Assembly: GCA_948099385.1 (NCBI GenBank)
Contig: CANUEZ040000205.1
Location: 1,798,001-1,862,000, forward strand
DNA length: 64,000 nucleotides
DNA from: Fasciola hepatica
Lineage: Eukaryota; Platyhelminthes; Trematoda; Plagiorchiida; Fasciolidae
Direction of reading: 5' to 3'
The position numbers and the translations under genes are program-made. A model generated the notes under the pieces. That model saw only the letters and a list, made by a program, of their open reading frames with translations. It searched no databases and was not told the origin of the DNA. Positions 37,267-49,252 of the stretch are shown piece by piece (within the stretch, counting starts at the first letter, position 1; each line of letters opens with the position of its first letter).

Positions 37267-38444
37267 AGAGCTTGATTACCATATCTGTTGTAGGTGTTTT
37301 GATTTTACAGTGTCATCACGGTTTTCAGTGGTGTACAAGTTCGAAATCAATGATAAACGTCCCATTTATTATATGTTGTATTGAATAACTTCAAATCAAT
37401 CTAAGAATGGTGACCAAAAACGAGTTCTGCAAACTAGTTTATTACTGCTCTAGTTTCAATCAATGGTAATTGTGAGCCTACTGTTTATATTCAATAAGGA
37501 TGTGGCAAGAATCCTGAAACGTAAAGGTCTTTCGGAAATATAATTCAAACTCGAACCACAAGGCAGCTACTCAAACTCATTGAGGAAAACCACCTACGAT
37601 GGCTTGGATACGGAGGAAAGGGTTCCACTTCAAGTCCCATTATCTCAATTTTATTTGAAACCAATCAGTCAACAGACCTCCATTCGGCTTTACCTATAGT
37701 CTACCACTTCCTAGGCATATTTTTAGAACAACCAACCTGCGAACATTGGCCATTACGGCAACAGTTAGCATCTGCCTTATGAGGCCAGAATTAGGGGCGC
37801 ATAAAAAATTGGTTCTAGTACTCTAACTGTCTTGGCAAACCGGTCAGTGGCAGCATACGTGAGCGGGGTTGTGACGTGAGTTATTTATGCCTGTTTACGC
37901 CATAAAGTTATTTGTGCGTGGTACATGGTCAGCGTTGACTCATCCGTCTGCATGTCACCCCTTCATATTACAGACACTCAATCGGATAATTAGAACTCTT
38001 CAATGAGTTTCTTCTATTTTTTATACTATTTATTTCATTCTTTCGGTTTCGTTAAGTCAAACACAGCCACTGAAACTCAGAACAGAAATTTTTTTTTTCA
38101 AGTTGTTGGTAACCACCAGCATTTTTCACAAAATCAGTTTGGATGTCAGGCTGTCGAAATTTGCCTGATGTCTTTTTTCATGGCATTCTTTCTATTTTGA
38201 GGATATCATGTTTGTCAGCTTATTATTCACGGTGTATTTTCTTCCTTTAGCTAGGAAATCGCACGATACACCGGTGTCGTTCACCGACGGATGAACTTGC
38301 AGTCGGGAGGGTGGGAATTGACAAGTAAAGAGTCACCGGAACTGTCAGACATTTCATAAAAGAACCTAGCAGAATTGCCGATAAACTGTGTGCAACCCCG
38401 GATTTCCACAGTATACACGCGTTTCGATTATGTACATTGCCGAA
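37267..38444. other. no supported gene
   Basis: Around 37580-37620 a short stretch can be translated as the HxLRWLG wording typical of the C-terminus of LINE polymerases. It is too short to call. The rest is unremarkable. Confidence 0.35.
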
Positions 38445-38705
38445 TTACGGAATGCCATAAAAAAAACTGATCACTTTAGCATCGTTGGGAAACATGCGTT
38501 GAATCAGTGCGTATGTTGTTTCGCCTAGTCTCACGACTGATCTCGATTGCATGTGCGGTCCGTGATTGAGTCTTTCCGGCAATCTGTACCTCGTGCAAAT
38601 AAATGGACCTGATACACATCTTGGGCTACCAATAACTGTGAAAGTAACAATGCTATTCTTGGAAAGTCTTGGAAGATGGGTGTTCTTGTCAACTGCCACG
38701 ATATT
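38445..38705 (-). CDS. candidate terminal exon, unknown
   Basis: Read on the minus strand, an in-frame CTGTAG acts as acceptor before 38705, and 86 codons follow to TAA at 38445. The first 25 residues alternate hydrophobic and polar residues like a beta strand of an extracellular domain; the rest is basic with two Cys. The resemblance to a cadherin strand is only impressionistic. The acceptor's pyrimidine tract is weak. Confidence 0.4.
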   Translation of the reverse strand, partial: NIVAVDKNTHLPRLSKNSIVTFTVIGSPRCVSGPFICTRYRLPERLNHGPHMQSRSVVRLGETTYALIQRMFPNDAKVISFFYGIP

Positions 38706-39132
38706 CTACAGATCACTCCAGCCATCTGAAGGTTCATATTGAAAGCAATGAGCACGCATAACAAGGTAGGTGTTAGCACCGAGCTTAAGCGTTTACTCCT
38801 CTGCGTTATTTGTGGTTCATATTTCTCTGTGAGATGACTGCTTCGCAGCATGTGAATCGAGGCCCCTCACACTGTGAAAGTCTCAAATAGTGCGGAAGAC
38901 GCGGTGACCCAGCGAAATACTAGTCAGTGAATCATAACGTTTAAAAACTACCAGTGAGCAAGCAAATTCCTGTGGGAAATATTTTTTTAATTTGAATTAC
39001 CATCAAGATTCTACGAAATGTGTCATTTCCTCTGGTCGTCAAACTGTGAGATATATCTCTGATTCTGAAAAATAAAGTTGACTTTGATAAACTAGCGCTT
39101 TCTAAAGCTATGTTAACATCCTTATTTACCCT

Positions 39133-39525
39133 TTGGAAGACAGGCACTGCCTGTCTGTTGGAACATGCATCAGCTTCATCCAACACTGGACACATATGCG
39201 CACGCACATGTTCATTTTTACACAGATCGCTAGAAGCACTTGCTGGTGCCCATTAATTCCGGTCAGTCAAATTATGAATGGGCTGAGAGTGTATTTGTAT
39301 GAAAGTTTTATGTGTTTCGTAATCTGCTCACGCTTATACCAGCCTGCCATCCTCATGATTTGTCAGTATGATTACATTGCAATTCGGCCACTTTTGAAAT
39401 GCGCCCAGCATTACATCAACTTATACTTCAAACTGTATATGATGATAGGATCAGATGAAATACGAATGCGGATTACACATATTTTCAAAACTTTTTTGGC
39501 AGATCCTTCCCTCCCGAACATATAA
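39133..39525 (+). CDS. 130-codon ORF, unknown
   Basis: Open plus-strand frame beginning without ATG (first Met about 21 codons in). It is rich in Cys, Ile, Tyr and Met, with two hydrophobic patches near residues 60-75. Codon choice looks coding, but no acceptor clearly marks its start and no AATAAA follows. Could be a terminal exon or a chance frame. Confidence 0.3.
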   Translation: MEDRHCLSVGTCISFIQHWTHMRTHMFIFTQIARSTCWCPLIPVSQIMNGLRVYLYESFMCFVICSRLYQPAILMICQYDYIAIRPLLKCAQHYINLYFKLYMMIGSDEIRMRITHIFKTFLADPSLPNI

Positions 39526-40301
39526 GACAAAATCTTCATTTTGTTCAATACTTTTACTGCTAACTTTAAGTAGTCCCTTATGATGCTGCTTCGAAGATTT
39601 AACCTTTGAATTGTAACCTCTAACTACTTCTTGAGAGTCCATTTCGACAATATTCCAAATCACGAAGATCGGGGTTTCAGATAATAATTTCGGGAAGCAA
39701 CACAAGGCAGCTGTGTTGCCAACAGTATACTTCATAGCGAACCAAGGCAATGAATAAACATTATACCAGCTACTTCATAACCACTTTGAAATGTCTTTGG
39801 TACAGAACACTTCGAATGAAGTTGAGCCCGAATTTCGTGAAAATGATTTGTTTTGTGCTCTGCCTTCGTACGTCCGTGACAAATTATTCTTTTAGCTACG
39901 GTGTTCTAATAACTTCGGCTTTGAATGCATGACATGAATCTGTTCGCCTTTTCATTTGTGCTTGCCTAATACGAATCTGTTCTGTAAACTTACAAATGGT
40001 GATGAATGATGCAGTTGGGTAGTTAGAAACAACTGAAATACACCTTAGTTCATAAACATGATGTGTTTACAGGCCACGAGATAAAAGGAATGGTTCGCGA
40101 TTGCCGTGTGGTGGTAGGTAAAGCAAATAGCTCAATACCTAATGCTAGTCCACTTAAACAGCTTTTGTATCGGATAGAAGGTGTGCAAAAATTTGTATAT
40201 ATTCCAGTTCACAGTTAAGCTATTATACTTTTTCGATGATTGTGATTTGTAAAGTAAAACTTCTGCAAAGAATTTCTGGGTTGAATGAATAAAGCTTTTC
40301 G

Positions 40302-40562
40302 TCAGTCGTGAACATGAAACGCTGCAAGATCATGACCACTCATTTCACAAATGACATCAATCGGATCCGATATATATATTTTGATATATGTTTGAACATA
40401 CAAGTAGAAAATGCATAATAAACAGATGAATAAAAATAAGGTTGTGAATCTGAATAGAAATGCTGTTGTTGTGATTTGACGTGGGATGATATGTGATGGA
40501 CAGTCCATTCCGCATTCGCGTTTTTTATCCTCTTTCGCAAAGAAGCTCCACATGTTCTCCAT
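40302..40562 (-). CDS. 86-codon ATG-started ORF with one membrane segment
   Basis: ATG-started minus frame. Residues 1-32 are polar and basic, residues 33-57 form one strong hydrophobic segment (Phe/Leu/Ile/Cys), and the rest is mixed. The topology of a small single-pass membrane protein is possible, but AT-rich DNA readily gives such segments by chance. Confidence 0.2.
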   Translation of the reverse strand: MENMWSFFAKEDKKRECGMDCPSHIIPRQITTTAFLFRFTTLFLFICLLCIFYLYVQTYIKIYISDPIDVICEMSGHDLAAFHVHD

Positions 40563-41087
40563 CCAAAGACAACTCTTTATACTTGGTGCAAGTCAGGATC
40601 GTGGAACGCATCAAACGGAATCAATATCTAACCCACCGTTCTGCTAACTACGGTCAGGTCACTCTGTCGCTCCTTCCACCATTGTCAAGCACTTCTAAAT
40701 AAGCAGCGTTCAAGTTGATGTGCAAGTATGGATAACACTAGTGGACTTATTGAGGGCCAGGTGGTGACTGCCAGGACGGTTCCGTCGGGTTTGAGCGGAT
40801 GCTTGTGCATTTGTACAGTCACACGGACGCTCTCCCTGCATACAACGGATACATATCCCTCAAACCTATGAACACATGCACCGAAATACATATATGAGTT
40901 CCGTACTAGTCGCATATCATTACAGACTAAGTTGATAAATCAGATAATGTCACACGTCTGACGGCCTTGAGTGGTATGAATCGATTGTACCCTTGGCTTG
41001 CGTTTTTTTTTTATACGTGATTCTGGCCCGCGAATATACTTACCTGCTCAAATTTCTAAGGTCACTTTCCTGTGCTTGTGTTTACAG

Positions 41088-41138
41088 CGTAGATTACATC
41101 GACTTACAGATCCGGTTTCATCCTCATTTGCGAGTGAC
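41088..41138 (+). CDS. candidate 51-bp internal exon
   Basis: One of the best acceptors in the window (long pyrimidine tract ending TTTACAG) precedes 41088 and a GTAAGG donor follows 41138. Two of three frames are open. The minus strand also has donor-like sites in the same stretch. No neighbouring exon was found. Confidence 0.25.
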
Positions 41139-43770
41139 GTAAGGTGGTAGATTTAAACGGCCCCAAAATATCTTACGTGAAAAAGACCCATGATTATCAA
41201 CGCCTTATGCTTCACCGAGAAACGTAACCTCGAGACCGTTCCCTCCCTTTTGGACTACTCCAAGGGAATCTGAACTAGTATAGTCACTGCCCATTCTTTC
41301 AGGAAAGAACAGCAAGCAGGTGGGAGACTCAATGAATTCATTTCTAAGGTAGTCTGTGATTCCTGAAAAATAGTATTTGCAATTTAGCCTTGGCGATTGC
41401 GGTTGGTAATGGATGGAAAACAAATTTTCGGACTGCCTAATGTGTAACACGAGTATAAACTTCGTAACACTTCCCTCAACAAACTTCTGTTGCTACATAA
41501 TGCTACCGAGTTGGCAGTGTCAACCAACAGGTAAATTATAACAAACTGTCCAGCTACTCATATACAAGGCCCTCGTTGTGGCAATTAGGCCATATAATGG
41601 ATGCCGTCACCCTCAAATTATTACTTCTGTTGTGAACTACCTTCATACATTTTCAGACGTTACTTGTACCTTAACGGTTGCCTCATATACTATGAACCAT
41701 CCAGAGCTTGACATATCCACTGTGACTGCAGAAGCATTTTTGCCTGTACCAAATGCCTTCACCGTTTATTTTGACGTTATTAGAAACAGTCATTGTGGAG
41801 TTGAACTTTGTTTCGACTGTTTCCATGGCACCGAATGTACTTCAAGAGAAACACATCAATGTGCTACATATTAGTGGTTGTTCTAACGACTCAGTGAACA
41901 TCAAAATGTCGTTATATTCAGAACCCACCTTGATGACAATGTTAGCCAGGACACTGCTGTGTAGGATTCTGTAACTGACAGCGAACATCGGCTTGTTCGC
42001 AACGCCGTTGTTGTGGGAAGCATTTACCAGTATATCAACCGTTTACGCAATAACCATTTGGGTATACACAACGCTCAAACAGTGTACTCAAGTTATTCTG
42101 ATGAACATCAGCAAGGTTCCACATGTATTTCATAGGATTTGCCTGAAGGACGAATCCGCACCAATCAGCATAACTCACTCATGACTCACATCATTAGAAA
42201 AGCAAGCCATCATACAACGAGCAGTCTAATGTTTTTCAGGTATTAAACTATTTGGGCGAAATCAATGTTCAAATTGCGTCTGTGGGTAACTTACAGTTCA
42301 GAAAAGGAATGAATCGAATCTAACCTTCAGATGTTTTCGCGTTTTACCAAATACATGATCGCTGGAATTTTTCCTTCCCGAACAACTCAATACCTCATGT
42401 GTAAACTGTTTAGAGCTGCTATCTTCTCGGTAGTTTATATCCGTAGCACGTATTTGCATTTGCTTTGGAACCTTTGGCAGCGTTTCTAACTAAAGATTTT
42501 TAGTGCCAATGCAGAGCCTAAAGATTTATCACAAATAGCCCCATGTATGCATTTCCTAGTCAGAATGAGCTAGCGACTGCTGCTCGTCAGGCGTATGACA
42601 TGAAACTACCCTAAAAAATGAACTTCCTCAAACCTTGGGTTGGTTCTTTTCCAACCTTCATCCAAGTGGATCGGTCAATATTTCGGCATATCAATAGATT
42701 TCAAACATGCTCCCGCTATGTCTGAGTGTACAATTGATACATAAGTTCTCCTGGATAAAACCTGTTTTCCACTGTGGTTTGAAACTGAGCGGTTATTTTT
42801 CCATAAAATTCGTAAGGTTCTTTGGCATTTTACCTTTTGGTTGGTCAGTAGTGGATCCCCGTTGAAACAGAAGGTTTACCTTAAGTGGTTCACCAAAGCG
42901 AAAGTCCTCCACTCCAATTATCGGAGATGTGGTTCAAACAGTATTATCACTGACTTTATCAATGTGTTCCTGGAATTCGCCGTGGCATTGGATAACCTTT
43001 TGGAAAATGTGATTACATAGGAATATTTACAGTTTTATAAGTTGCATTCCTCTTTGGTCTCTCGAGGTTCACCCAAACCGCCTATTTGGAAAGCATACTA
43101 GTGGCATAAATTCTGCACTAGGTATGGTTAGGAATAAGCTACTTTGCTGGAGTGACCAGAGAAACTAGCAAGCACTCTGTTTTGTAGGTCGAGAAGGAGA
43201 ATGAGTAAAAGCTTGCTGTCGTCTGATACATGAGTTGAGCAATGCATACCTTCACTTCTCCGGGTAGAAAACATTTGGTTGTGGATGAATGAAGACCAAC
43301 TGTTAAAGTCGGAATTCCTACGGGCTTGTTTCACAGTCATCCCCATGAATATTAAATGGTCCCAGAACTCGATGGAACGAGCATTTCCCAATTGTATGCA
43401 AACCCGATAGTCTCAATATACTTCATGACCATGTTTATTCCAGGTGCGTATCAATGCTTTTCTGCGAGTATACCGAAAAGAATCTAATATTGTCTAACTA
43501 CTAATACTACTACTATCAGTGGGGAATAACTAGTATTATTGTTCTGATTAGTTGTTCTTATTTCCATTCATTTTAAACGCATATATATACGTATGTGGAT
43601 TGTTCACTTCCATTCAGTCATGTTACATATACTTAGGTATACGTTACAAATACACTACAGCAGCGCACAATTCAATGGACATATCAGGTTGTTGCATTGC
43701 TCGATAAACTAGTAGTATCCAACACTACACAGTTTACTCATTTGTTTTGTTTTGGTCACTGATAAAGCAG

Positions 43771-44091
43771 TTTCAGTCATCCTTCCGTAGCATTCACGTG
43801 CATCGGTACAGCTGCGTCTATGGCAGTGTTCAGCCAGCGCGTCTTCTTCATGAATCTTTACTTCAATTTGAGCTCATTAAATTAGATGTATCTTGTTTTG
43901 CACTTGTGAAATTCCATTCACGAAGACATCGCACACCCACTGAAATCCAGTTTGGCGTGATCGTTACGACTGGGACATCTCAGCACCATACCAGTTATAT
44001 TTTCATCAAAGTGTGTAAAAAAAACTTGCCCATATATAAGGGAAACGGAAGGAGAATGCCTATTAGATTCCAAGTCCTAGTGCACACTTAG
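43771..44091 (+). CDS. candidate exon upstream of the seven-exon gene
   Basis: Follows AAAGCAG and is open for about 106 codons to a stop at 44091. Coding-like composition: a Cys-containing start, a hydrophobic/charged middle, then an Ile/Thr-rich stretch resembling beta strands. A GTGTGT near 44012 could be a donor, but the phase does not match the exon at 44266. It may be another exon of that gene or unrelated. Confidence 0.3.
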   Translation, partial: FQSSFRSIHVHRYSCVYGSVQPARLLHESLLQFELIKLDVSCFALVKFHSRRHRTPTEIQFGVIVTTGTSQHHTSYIFIKVCKKNLPIYKGNGRRMPIRFQVLVHT

Positions 44092-44265
44092 GCAAGCTGA
44101 CCCTGGTCTCAACAATTCAGTCATAGTAACTAAATGGTCAAAAAGAGGAATAATTTCTTTTATCTATCTCTCTATTCAACATATTCTGGAGGAATATTTT
44201 ATCCTCCCAGAAAATGCAACGCTCATGTTTATCATACGATTCGTGGTAGATGCTCCACACCTCAG

Positions 44266-44379
44266 TTTTCATTTCGTATGATTCTTCGAATGGGGTTCTG
44301 CGGTTGCAGAGGTTACGGAATCGCACACTGACTTTACCCAGTTTGTGGGGTGTCAAGGGTTTGCTCATTCTTCAGAGAG
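44266..44379 (+). CDS. exon a of the seven-exon model
   Basis: Acceptor CCTCAG, donor GTAAGA. 114 bp open, begins with two bases of a codon and ends with one. Leu/Arg-rich product with an Asn-Arg-Thr sequon. Confidence 0.45.
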
Positions 44380-47300
44380 GTAAGATTCTGAAACCCGAAA
44401 CACTGCAAAAAAGAACATTCGGCTGCAACTTCACATGCGTAGTGATATAGTTCCTTATTCCGTGGGTGTGTTGGTGACGTTTGAGAACGAAAACAGGATA
44501 ATTACTCCGTCCGTTTATCACCCGTAGATAAAATCTCGCCAAAATTCACACTTTGGTGTACTGATTCTGTTATTTATCAATGTTTCTTTGTGCAATATGA
44601 TGTATGCCTCTCAAAACCTTTGCTTTTGAAAACAAAAATATTTTATCTTGGTAAGATTCAATTTATTCACGACTGGTAAACGCAGACCAGACAATGCAAT
44701 AAGTCAAAAATAGGACAACAGGCATCAGCTACATGTTGGTTCTGATAGTAAGGAACGAACATCTATATCACTAGTTGAGGGCTATTGGGAAATAACCAAA
44801 GAGGGTATTTACTGTGTAGCTGCTAACTTGTGTCAAGCTCACTATTTTCCAGGCAATCCAACCGGTATTGTCGGTTCCATTTTTCACAGTAATTGCGTTT
44901 GTTGTTATAATTTTTACCTTCAGGTGTACCGGATTTGTCTCTTGTTATTCGCAAGCACACAGAAATGCAAGTAAGTTTACAAAACTTTGCAGGTCTCTAA
45001 TCCTGAATTTCACGGCTGTCACTCTGAGAAGAAAGAAATATTTGCAATACAAATTCAATAGCAAAATTCATTTCAAAAGCAACACATTTGTCTCACCTAT
45101 AGCTGGTTTTCCTTCAAACAAAATTAAACGAATGACGATGAAAAATAACGGAACAAAACTTATTTTTAGAAGTCTGCCAGTTATGTTTTCGTCAAGGAAA
45201 TTTGTTCGCATTGCCACTCGTGGATCAATATAGTTTCAACCCATTTCGGAAGCCGGTAGTACGCTTCTTCTCGAACTAAGCGCCACCAAACAAAAAGGGT
45301 GAATGTGTACTTTTTGCAATGATCCGGCCTGTTGTTTCGAGTCTTAAGATATTTTTATAGTCTCAATCCAACTTTTCTTCCGAACGTCGTGGCTGTTTGT
45401 ATCCCGTTGAAAAAGCGTTTCTTTTATATAAAAGCCGATGCGGTATTGGCCAGTCGTACAATAGGAAACCTGTTAAGATCAGAATAATTCATTCTCGCGA
45501 AACAGAATCTGTTTTTCACAGCGTACTTATGCTTCCAACGGTCCACTTACGTTATTTGTTATAATGTTTCTGGTGAATATGCGGATTATGGGGAAAGATT
45601 CACTAAATTCCCTTCATAATGTAGATTGGGTTTGACGTTCACTGTTAGATTTTTGGAGCAACAAATCTTCACGAGTCAGTCCGGATTGATTATTTGGGTT
45701 GACCGTTCTGAACGACATGCACACATGCGGCGCGCTCGATTTCCGGTTGGTTCTAGTAGAGAAAACATGTCTGTGTGGGGTCTATGCATTTTTTCAGCTC
45801 GTTTAGTCGAGACTTATCAAAATAGTTCTCACTCACCATCCATTATGCGCTTGAGGAAATCCAAATTCGGAAAAAAACACTTCGTACAGTGCGTTGTCAT
45901 TTGCAAGACGGGATATATAGATATGCGTCATATCACAAAACCAAAAGAGATTTATATGGTTCATCCAAGCTCCTTTATGGACTTGGATGATGAAAAGACC
46001 GGTCAAATAAATGAGTGCACTGCGGTACAAAATTCCATGTTGTGCCTGCAACCTGTTTCTGGTAAGTCTACAAAACGGCATTCATAAAGTTTGGTTTCCA
46101 ATCCCTAATTATTCAGATACCTCACAACAACCTCGTATTACGGAGCTCCGAATAAACAAATGGAGATTCAATTTCATGTCTTTAGTCAAAATCAAGTGAG
46201 ATTGAACCGCATCGCCATATAATAAGCAGCAGTTTTTTGAAAGTTAAGAGGAGTCTCTGACTTGGAGTGGATAACTTCACTGGGATTGGAAAGGTTGAAC
46301 CTAGTGGCTACTTAGATTACACGGAAATGCTGTTCTCATCGGTGGTAATGTTAACCATAGTTTCCAGTCCACACTAGTGTCATGGTAGTCAACAGATATG
46401 AAAGGTCAGTGACATAATTAGCATAAAATTGATGAAGGGCATCGGTTTGGGGCAAACAATACTTGTACCATGTTTTCCATGAATAACTTCAGAGCGTGCA
46501 AGCAGAACTTTGCTGAGCTATAACATACAGATCATGCATATCGATAAACATTAGCAGAATAACGAAAACGGTAACACGTGCATAACGAATTAGCAGGTGG
46601 ACAACGTGCAACCGGCAAGATATCGGTTGCACATCATATCAGTCAATTACGCTACCGTTTGTCTCTGAAAATAGGCAAACTTCAAGGCTAAATCAGCAAA
46701 GGATGAGGTTTGTGCGTCTTTTTGTTCTGTTTCGTGTGCGGTGCAATGCAATTTCATTCTTTTTGTGAGCTGGAATTTGTTTCCTTTTACAAAGGTAAAT
46801 CATTTTACTGAAAAATTGTTCTGCTTCGATGGGATTTGGTAAACAAAGACGTTTCCCCATATATTTTTTAATCTTTTCCAGCGTTTGGCCATAGTAATTG
46901 CAAATTCTCTTTCACAAATCTTGAATCCCTCAATAAAGTTGAGAAGTTAGACGGGTTGACTGTTTGCACATTCAAGGATATAGCACGTAAGTTGAATCAG
47001 TGGTTTTGGTCACTAACATTATTACTGATCAGGTCTATTATGTTAGGTACTTTCTGATCGTTCAGCTGGGCTTCTAAGCAATATATCGGATCGTAATCAA
47101 CAAGGGGATACCATTAGTGCCATGGCGACAACGTCCCTTTTTTGTGTGGTATCATTTTGCCAAATGAAAATGAAGACTACCTAACAGAAGCTTCGAGAAG
47201 TAAGTCCACGTAGTTGATCAATCCGCTTTCTGCGAGAGGTCAGTGATTATGGGATAACGTGTTATGTGAACAAGTGGATTAGACACCAGTACTTAGCTGT

Positions 47301-49150
47301 ATCTATTAGTTATTTATAACTGTCGATGAATACAAACCGTATTTTCAAGGATATTCAGTATTTTACCGCTGACTGTTAAATAAATCAGAGAGGTTTATTA
47401 TGATCACTTAGTTTATTCAGTGAGCTGTACTCTCCGTGTAGTGCTTTTGTACAGATAACACTACAAAGTAACCCAATACATACACATTTATACATATATA
47501 TGTATGCATGTATCATACATACGTACATACATACATCCCTTGTCGACGAATTGATATGAGTAGCTGTAGCACCAGTTGTAGACTTATCCATTATATTAGT
47601 AGTAGTGCCGGTGTGATTATCATTTTAGTAGTAGTGGTAGTATAAGCACAGTGAGCAATATTGTTTTTAGCACTGATAGAAGCTGAAATAGTGATGGTAC
47701 AACCCAAAAGACGAGCGTGATAGACAGATGCTGAACATCAGGATTCTGAGCATCTGATGAGTAACCAAGCTAGACAGAACTGCGTAGTTGCGTACTCGGA
47801 ATCCAGCCTATACGAGGGCAGTCGGGATCAAATCGGGGATGCCATCTTCCGATTCATGTACCTTTCTTCATTTTGTTGCATTCAATTTGTATGGCATATT
47901 CAAATTTATTATCGCTTTATGACATAATGAGGACATAATGAGCTTTCAAGCACCCAACGACTTACTTAGCTAGTGCGTAATATGAGTTCCTCGCCACACT
48001 CCTCTCTACTGACAAACAAAAATGATCTGAATTTTGTGGACTGTCTTCAAATCCTCTCCCTTTTTAGAGGCTAGTGTTCCAAGACTGACTTGTAGTGATT
48101 GTGTCATCAATCCTAAAACTCCCCCGGCAATGTTACTCTTTCGGTGAGTAATAGACGTTGAAAAAAGCTTTTATTGAAGAGAGTTACACGATCAATACCA
48201 ATAAATAACACATCTCAAACTGTTCAATAGTTGCACGAGATTATCATGAAACGTTGCGCGGTAGAACTGATCCGTCTAACGACTGACAAGGGCGACTCGT
48301 GGCACCCCTCGAAGAAACACCGGCCAACTTTCCCCCAATCAGCCCACCAACCACTGACGCACTTCTGACCACACTTTCCATAAAGGATGCTGTATATTCA
48401 CGTGTTTCTGCTCAAACATGATCCTTGCTCATCTGGTTGTTGGATATATATTTTTATGCAAATACATCCAACCAAACCTGTATCCTGATGCAGTGGACGG
48501 AATTCACCTTACTTCGTTTTTCTGGCCATTTTCTCAGTACGACATTTTTGTTCTGGAATGTTGTCACCCAGATCTCAGTATACTTTCCTCGAATTTTCAT
48601 TCCAGGCTTGGCTGCAGATACTTTCATTTTTCCGTATCAGCATCCTAAAATCCCTCAAAGTTACCTGTCAAGTCAGAATTCTAAGGTAATCAAACAGCGT
48701 CACCACAAAAAAATATCCGAACTCCTAATGCACTCTTCAATCTTGATTTTCATTTTGATTTATTTTTTGAATTCATTAGAATCGTTTCGTGTTTGTTGAT
48801 TACTTGCATCTGCCCCAAAATGGATTCAACGTTACATGGGCGAGGTACAGCGTGTTCTGAAGGAACTACTGTTCATATATGCAATCAGCCTTATGAGCAA
48901 ACGCATTCTCTACATAATATAACAAAAATATATCATATCAAACAGGTTTTTGACGAATCTATGGCCAGCTCCACAGTGTGCAAAGCAACCCGCTCTGTCC
49001 GTAATCTTAATTAGTTGGTTACTTTTGTGTTCTATGCTAATCCAATCACAAAACGTCCTCAACTCAACCAAGTATATAGAAACATCATCTGTGTTATACA
49101 ATTTGACGCTGTTAGATTTATTTGTGGACTCATCGAAGGTCTTTTCATAA
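44266..49150 (+). CDS. seven-exon gene model, unknown membrane or secreted protein
   Basis: Exons: 44266-44379, 44853-44970, 45625-46061, 46882-46986, 48606-48685, 48780-48844, 48946-49150. Each has recognisable GT-AG boundaries, and the codon phase carried out of each exon is the one needed by the next (1, 2, 1, 1, 0, 2). The frame stays open for about 370 codons to TAA at 49148. The 5' end is missing. The product has many Cys in its middle, a hydrophobic segment near the C-terminus, and two N-glycosylation sequons after it. An AATAAA follows 97 bp after the stop. Intron 4 (1.6 kb) holds repeats. I recognise no family. The chain is inference; individual exons vary in strength. Confidence 0.5.
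44853..44970 (+). CDS. exon b of the seven-exon model
   Basis: Acceptor TTTTCCAG and donor GTAAGT. Two frames are open: the one matching exons a and c is Cys-rich; the other would encode a hydrophobic segment. Phase agreement favours the first. Confidence 0.42.
45625..46061 (+). CDS. exon c (longest) of the seven-exon model
   Basis: The longest open segment in the window (437 bp). Acceptor ATGTAG is modest; donor GTAAGT at 46062 is perfect. The product is mixed, with basic stretches, several Cys and an acidic patch (Asp-Leu-Asp-Asp-Glu) near its end. It ends in phase 1. Confidence 0.5.
46882..46986 (+). CDS. exon d of the seven-exon model
   Basis: Textbook acceptor (long pyrimidine tract, TTTTCCAG) and donor GTAAGT around 105 bp. 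Open in the exact phase delivered by exon c. Two Cys and a Leu/Glu/Lys helix-like core. Confidence 0.55.
47066..47184 (+). CDS. alternative terminal exon after exon d
   Basis: Acceptor GTTCAG, phase-compatible with exon d across a 79-bp intron, open for 38 codons to TAA. It would give a shorter protein with a different C-terminus. A GTAAGT lies 15 bp after the stop. Either an alternative end or a chance open frame. Confidence 0.25.
47481..47540. repeat. ACAT/ATGT-rich simple repeat
   Basis: Imperfect tetranucleotide repeat of ACAT and its complement inside intron 4 of the seven-exon model. Just downstream (about 47600-47645) are two TAGTAGTAG-type trinucleotide stretches. Confidence 0.75.
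48606..48685 (+). CDS. exon e of the seven-exon model
   Basis: Acceptor CATTCCAG, donor GTAATC. Starts with two bases completing the codon from exon d and ends in phase 0. Pro/Ser/Gln-rich product. The frame is also open upstream to about 48425, so a longer exon is possible. Confidence 0.42.
48780..48844 (+). CDS. exon f of the seven-exon model
   Basis: Poly-T acceptor ending CATTAG, donor GTACAG, 65 bp. Starts in phase 0 and ends in phase 2, matching both neighbours. Contains an Asn-Val-Thr sequon. Confidence 0.45.
48946..49150 (+). CDS. exon g, terminal, of the seven-exon model
   Basis: Acceptor AAACAG; one base completes the codon from exon f, then 67 codons and TAA. A hydrophobic segment (ALSVILISWLLLCSML) is followed by a 40-residue polar tail with Asn-Ser-Thr and Asn-Leu-Thr. 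Confidence 0.48.
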
Positions 49151-49246
49151 TCTGACTTCGGAAAAGTTGATCGTGAATGTGAGTGTCAAAAGGGGTCCAT
49201 GTTAATAACGGAAAAAATTCAGTTCGAATAATTTCGATTCTGCTAG

Positions 49247-49252
49247 AATAAA
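49247..49252 (+). promoter_or_regulatory. poly(A) signal
   Basis: AATAAA 97 bp after the stop of the seven-exon model. Confidence 0.45.

Noticed and set aside
44868..45233. 121-codon plus ORF starting with a membrane-like segment
   Set aside because: Runs past a perfect donor at 44971; the phase needed by neighbouring exons uses another frame of 44853-44970.
47965..48010. Minus-strand mini-exon with good acceptor and GTAAGT donor
   Set aside because: Only about 45 bp, isolated, and inside an intron of the better-supported plus-strand model.
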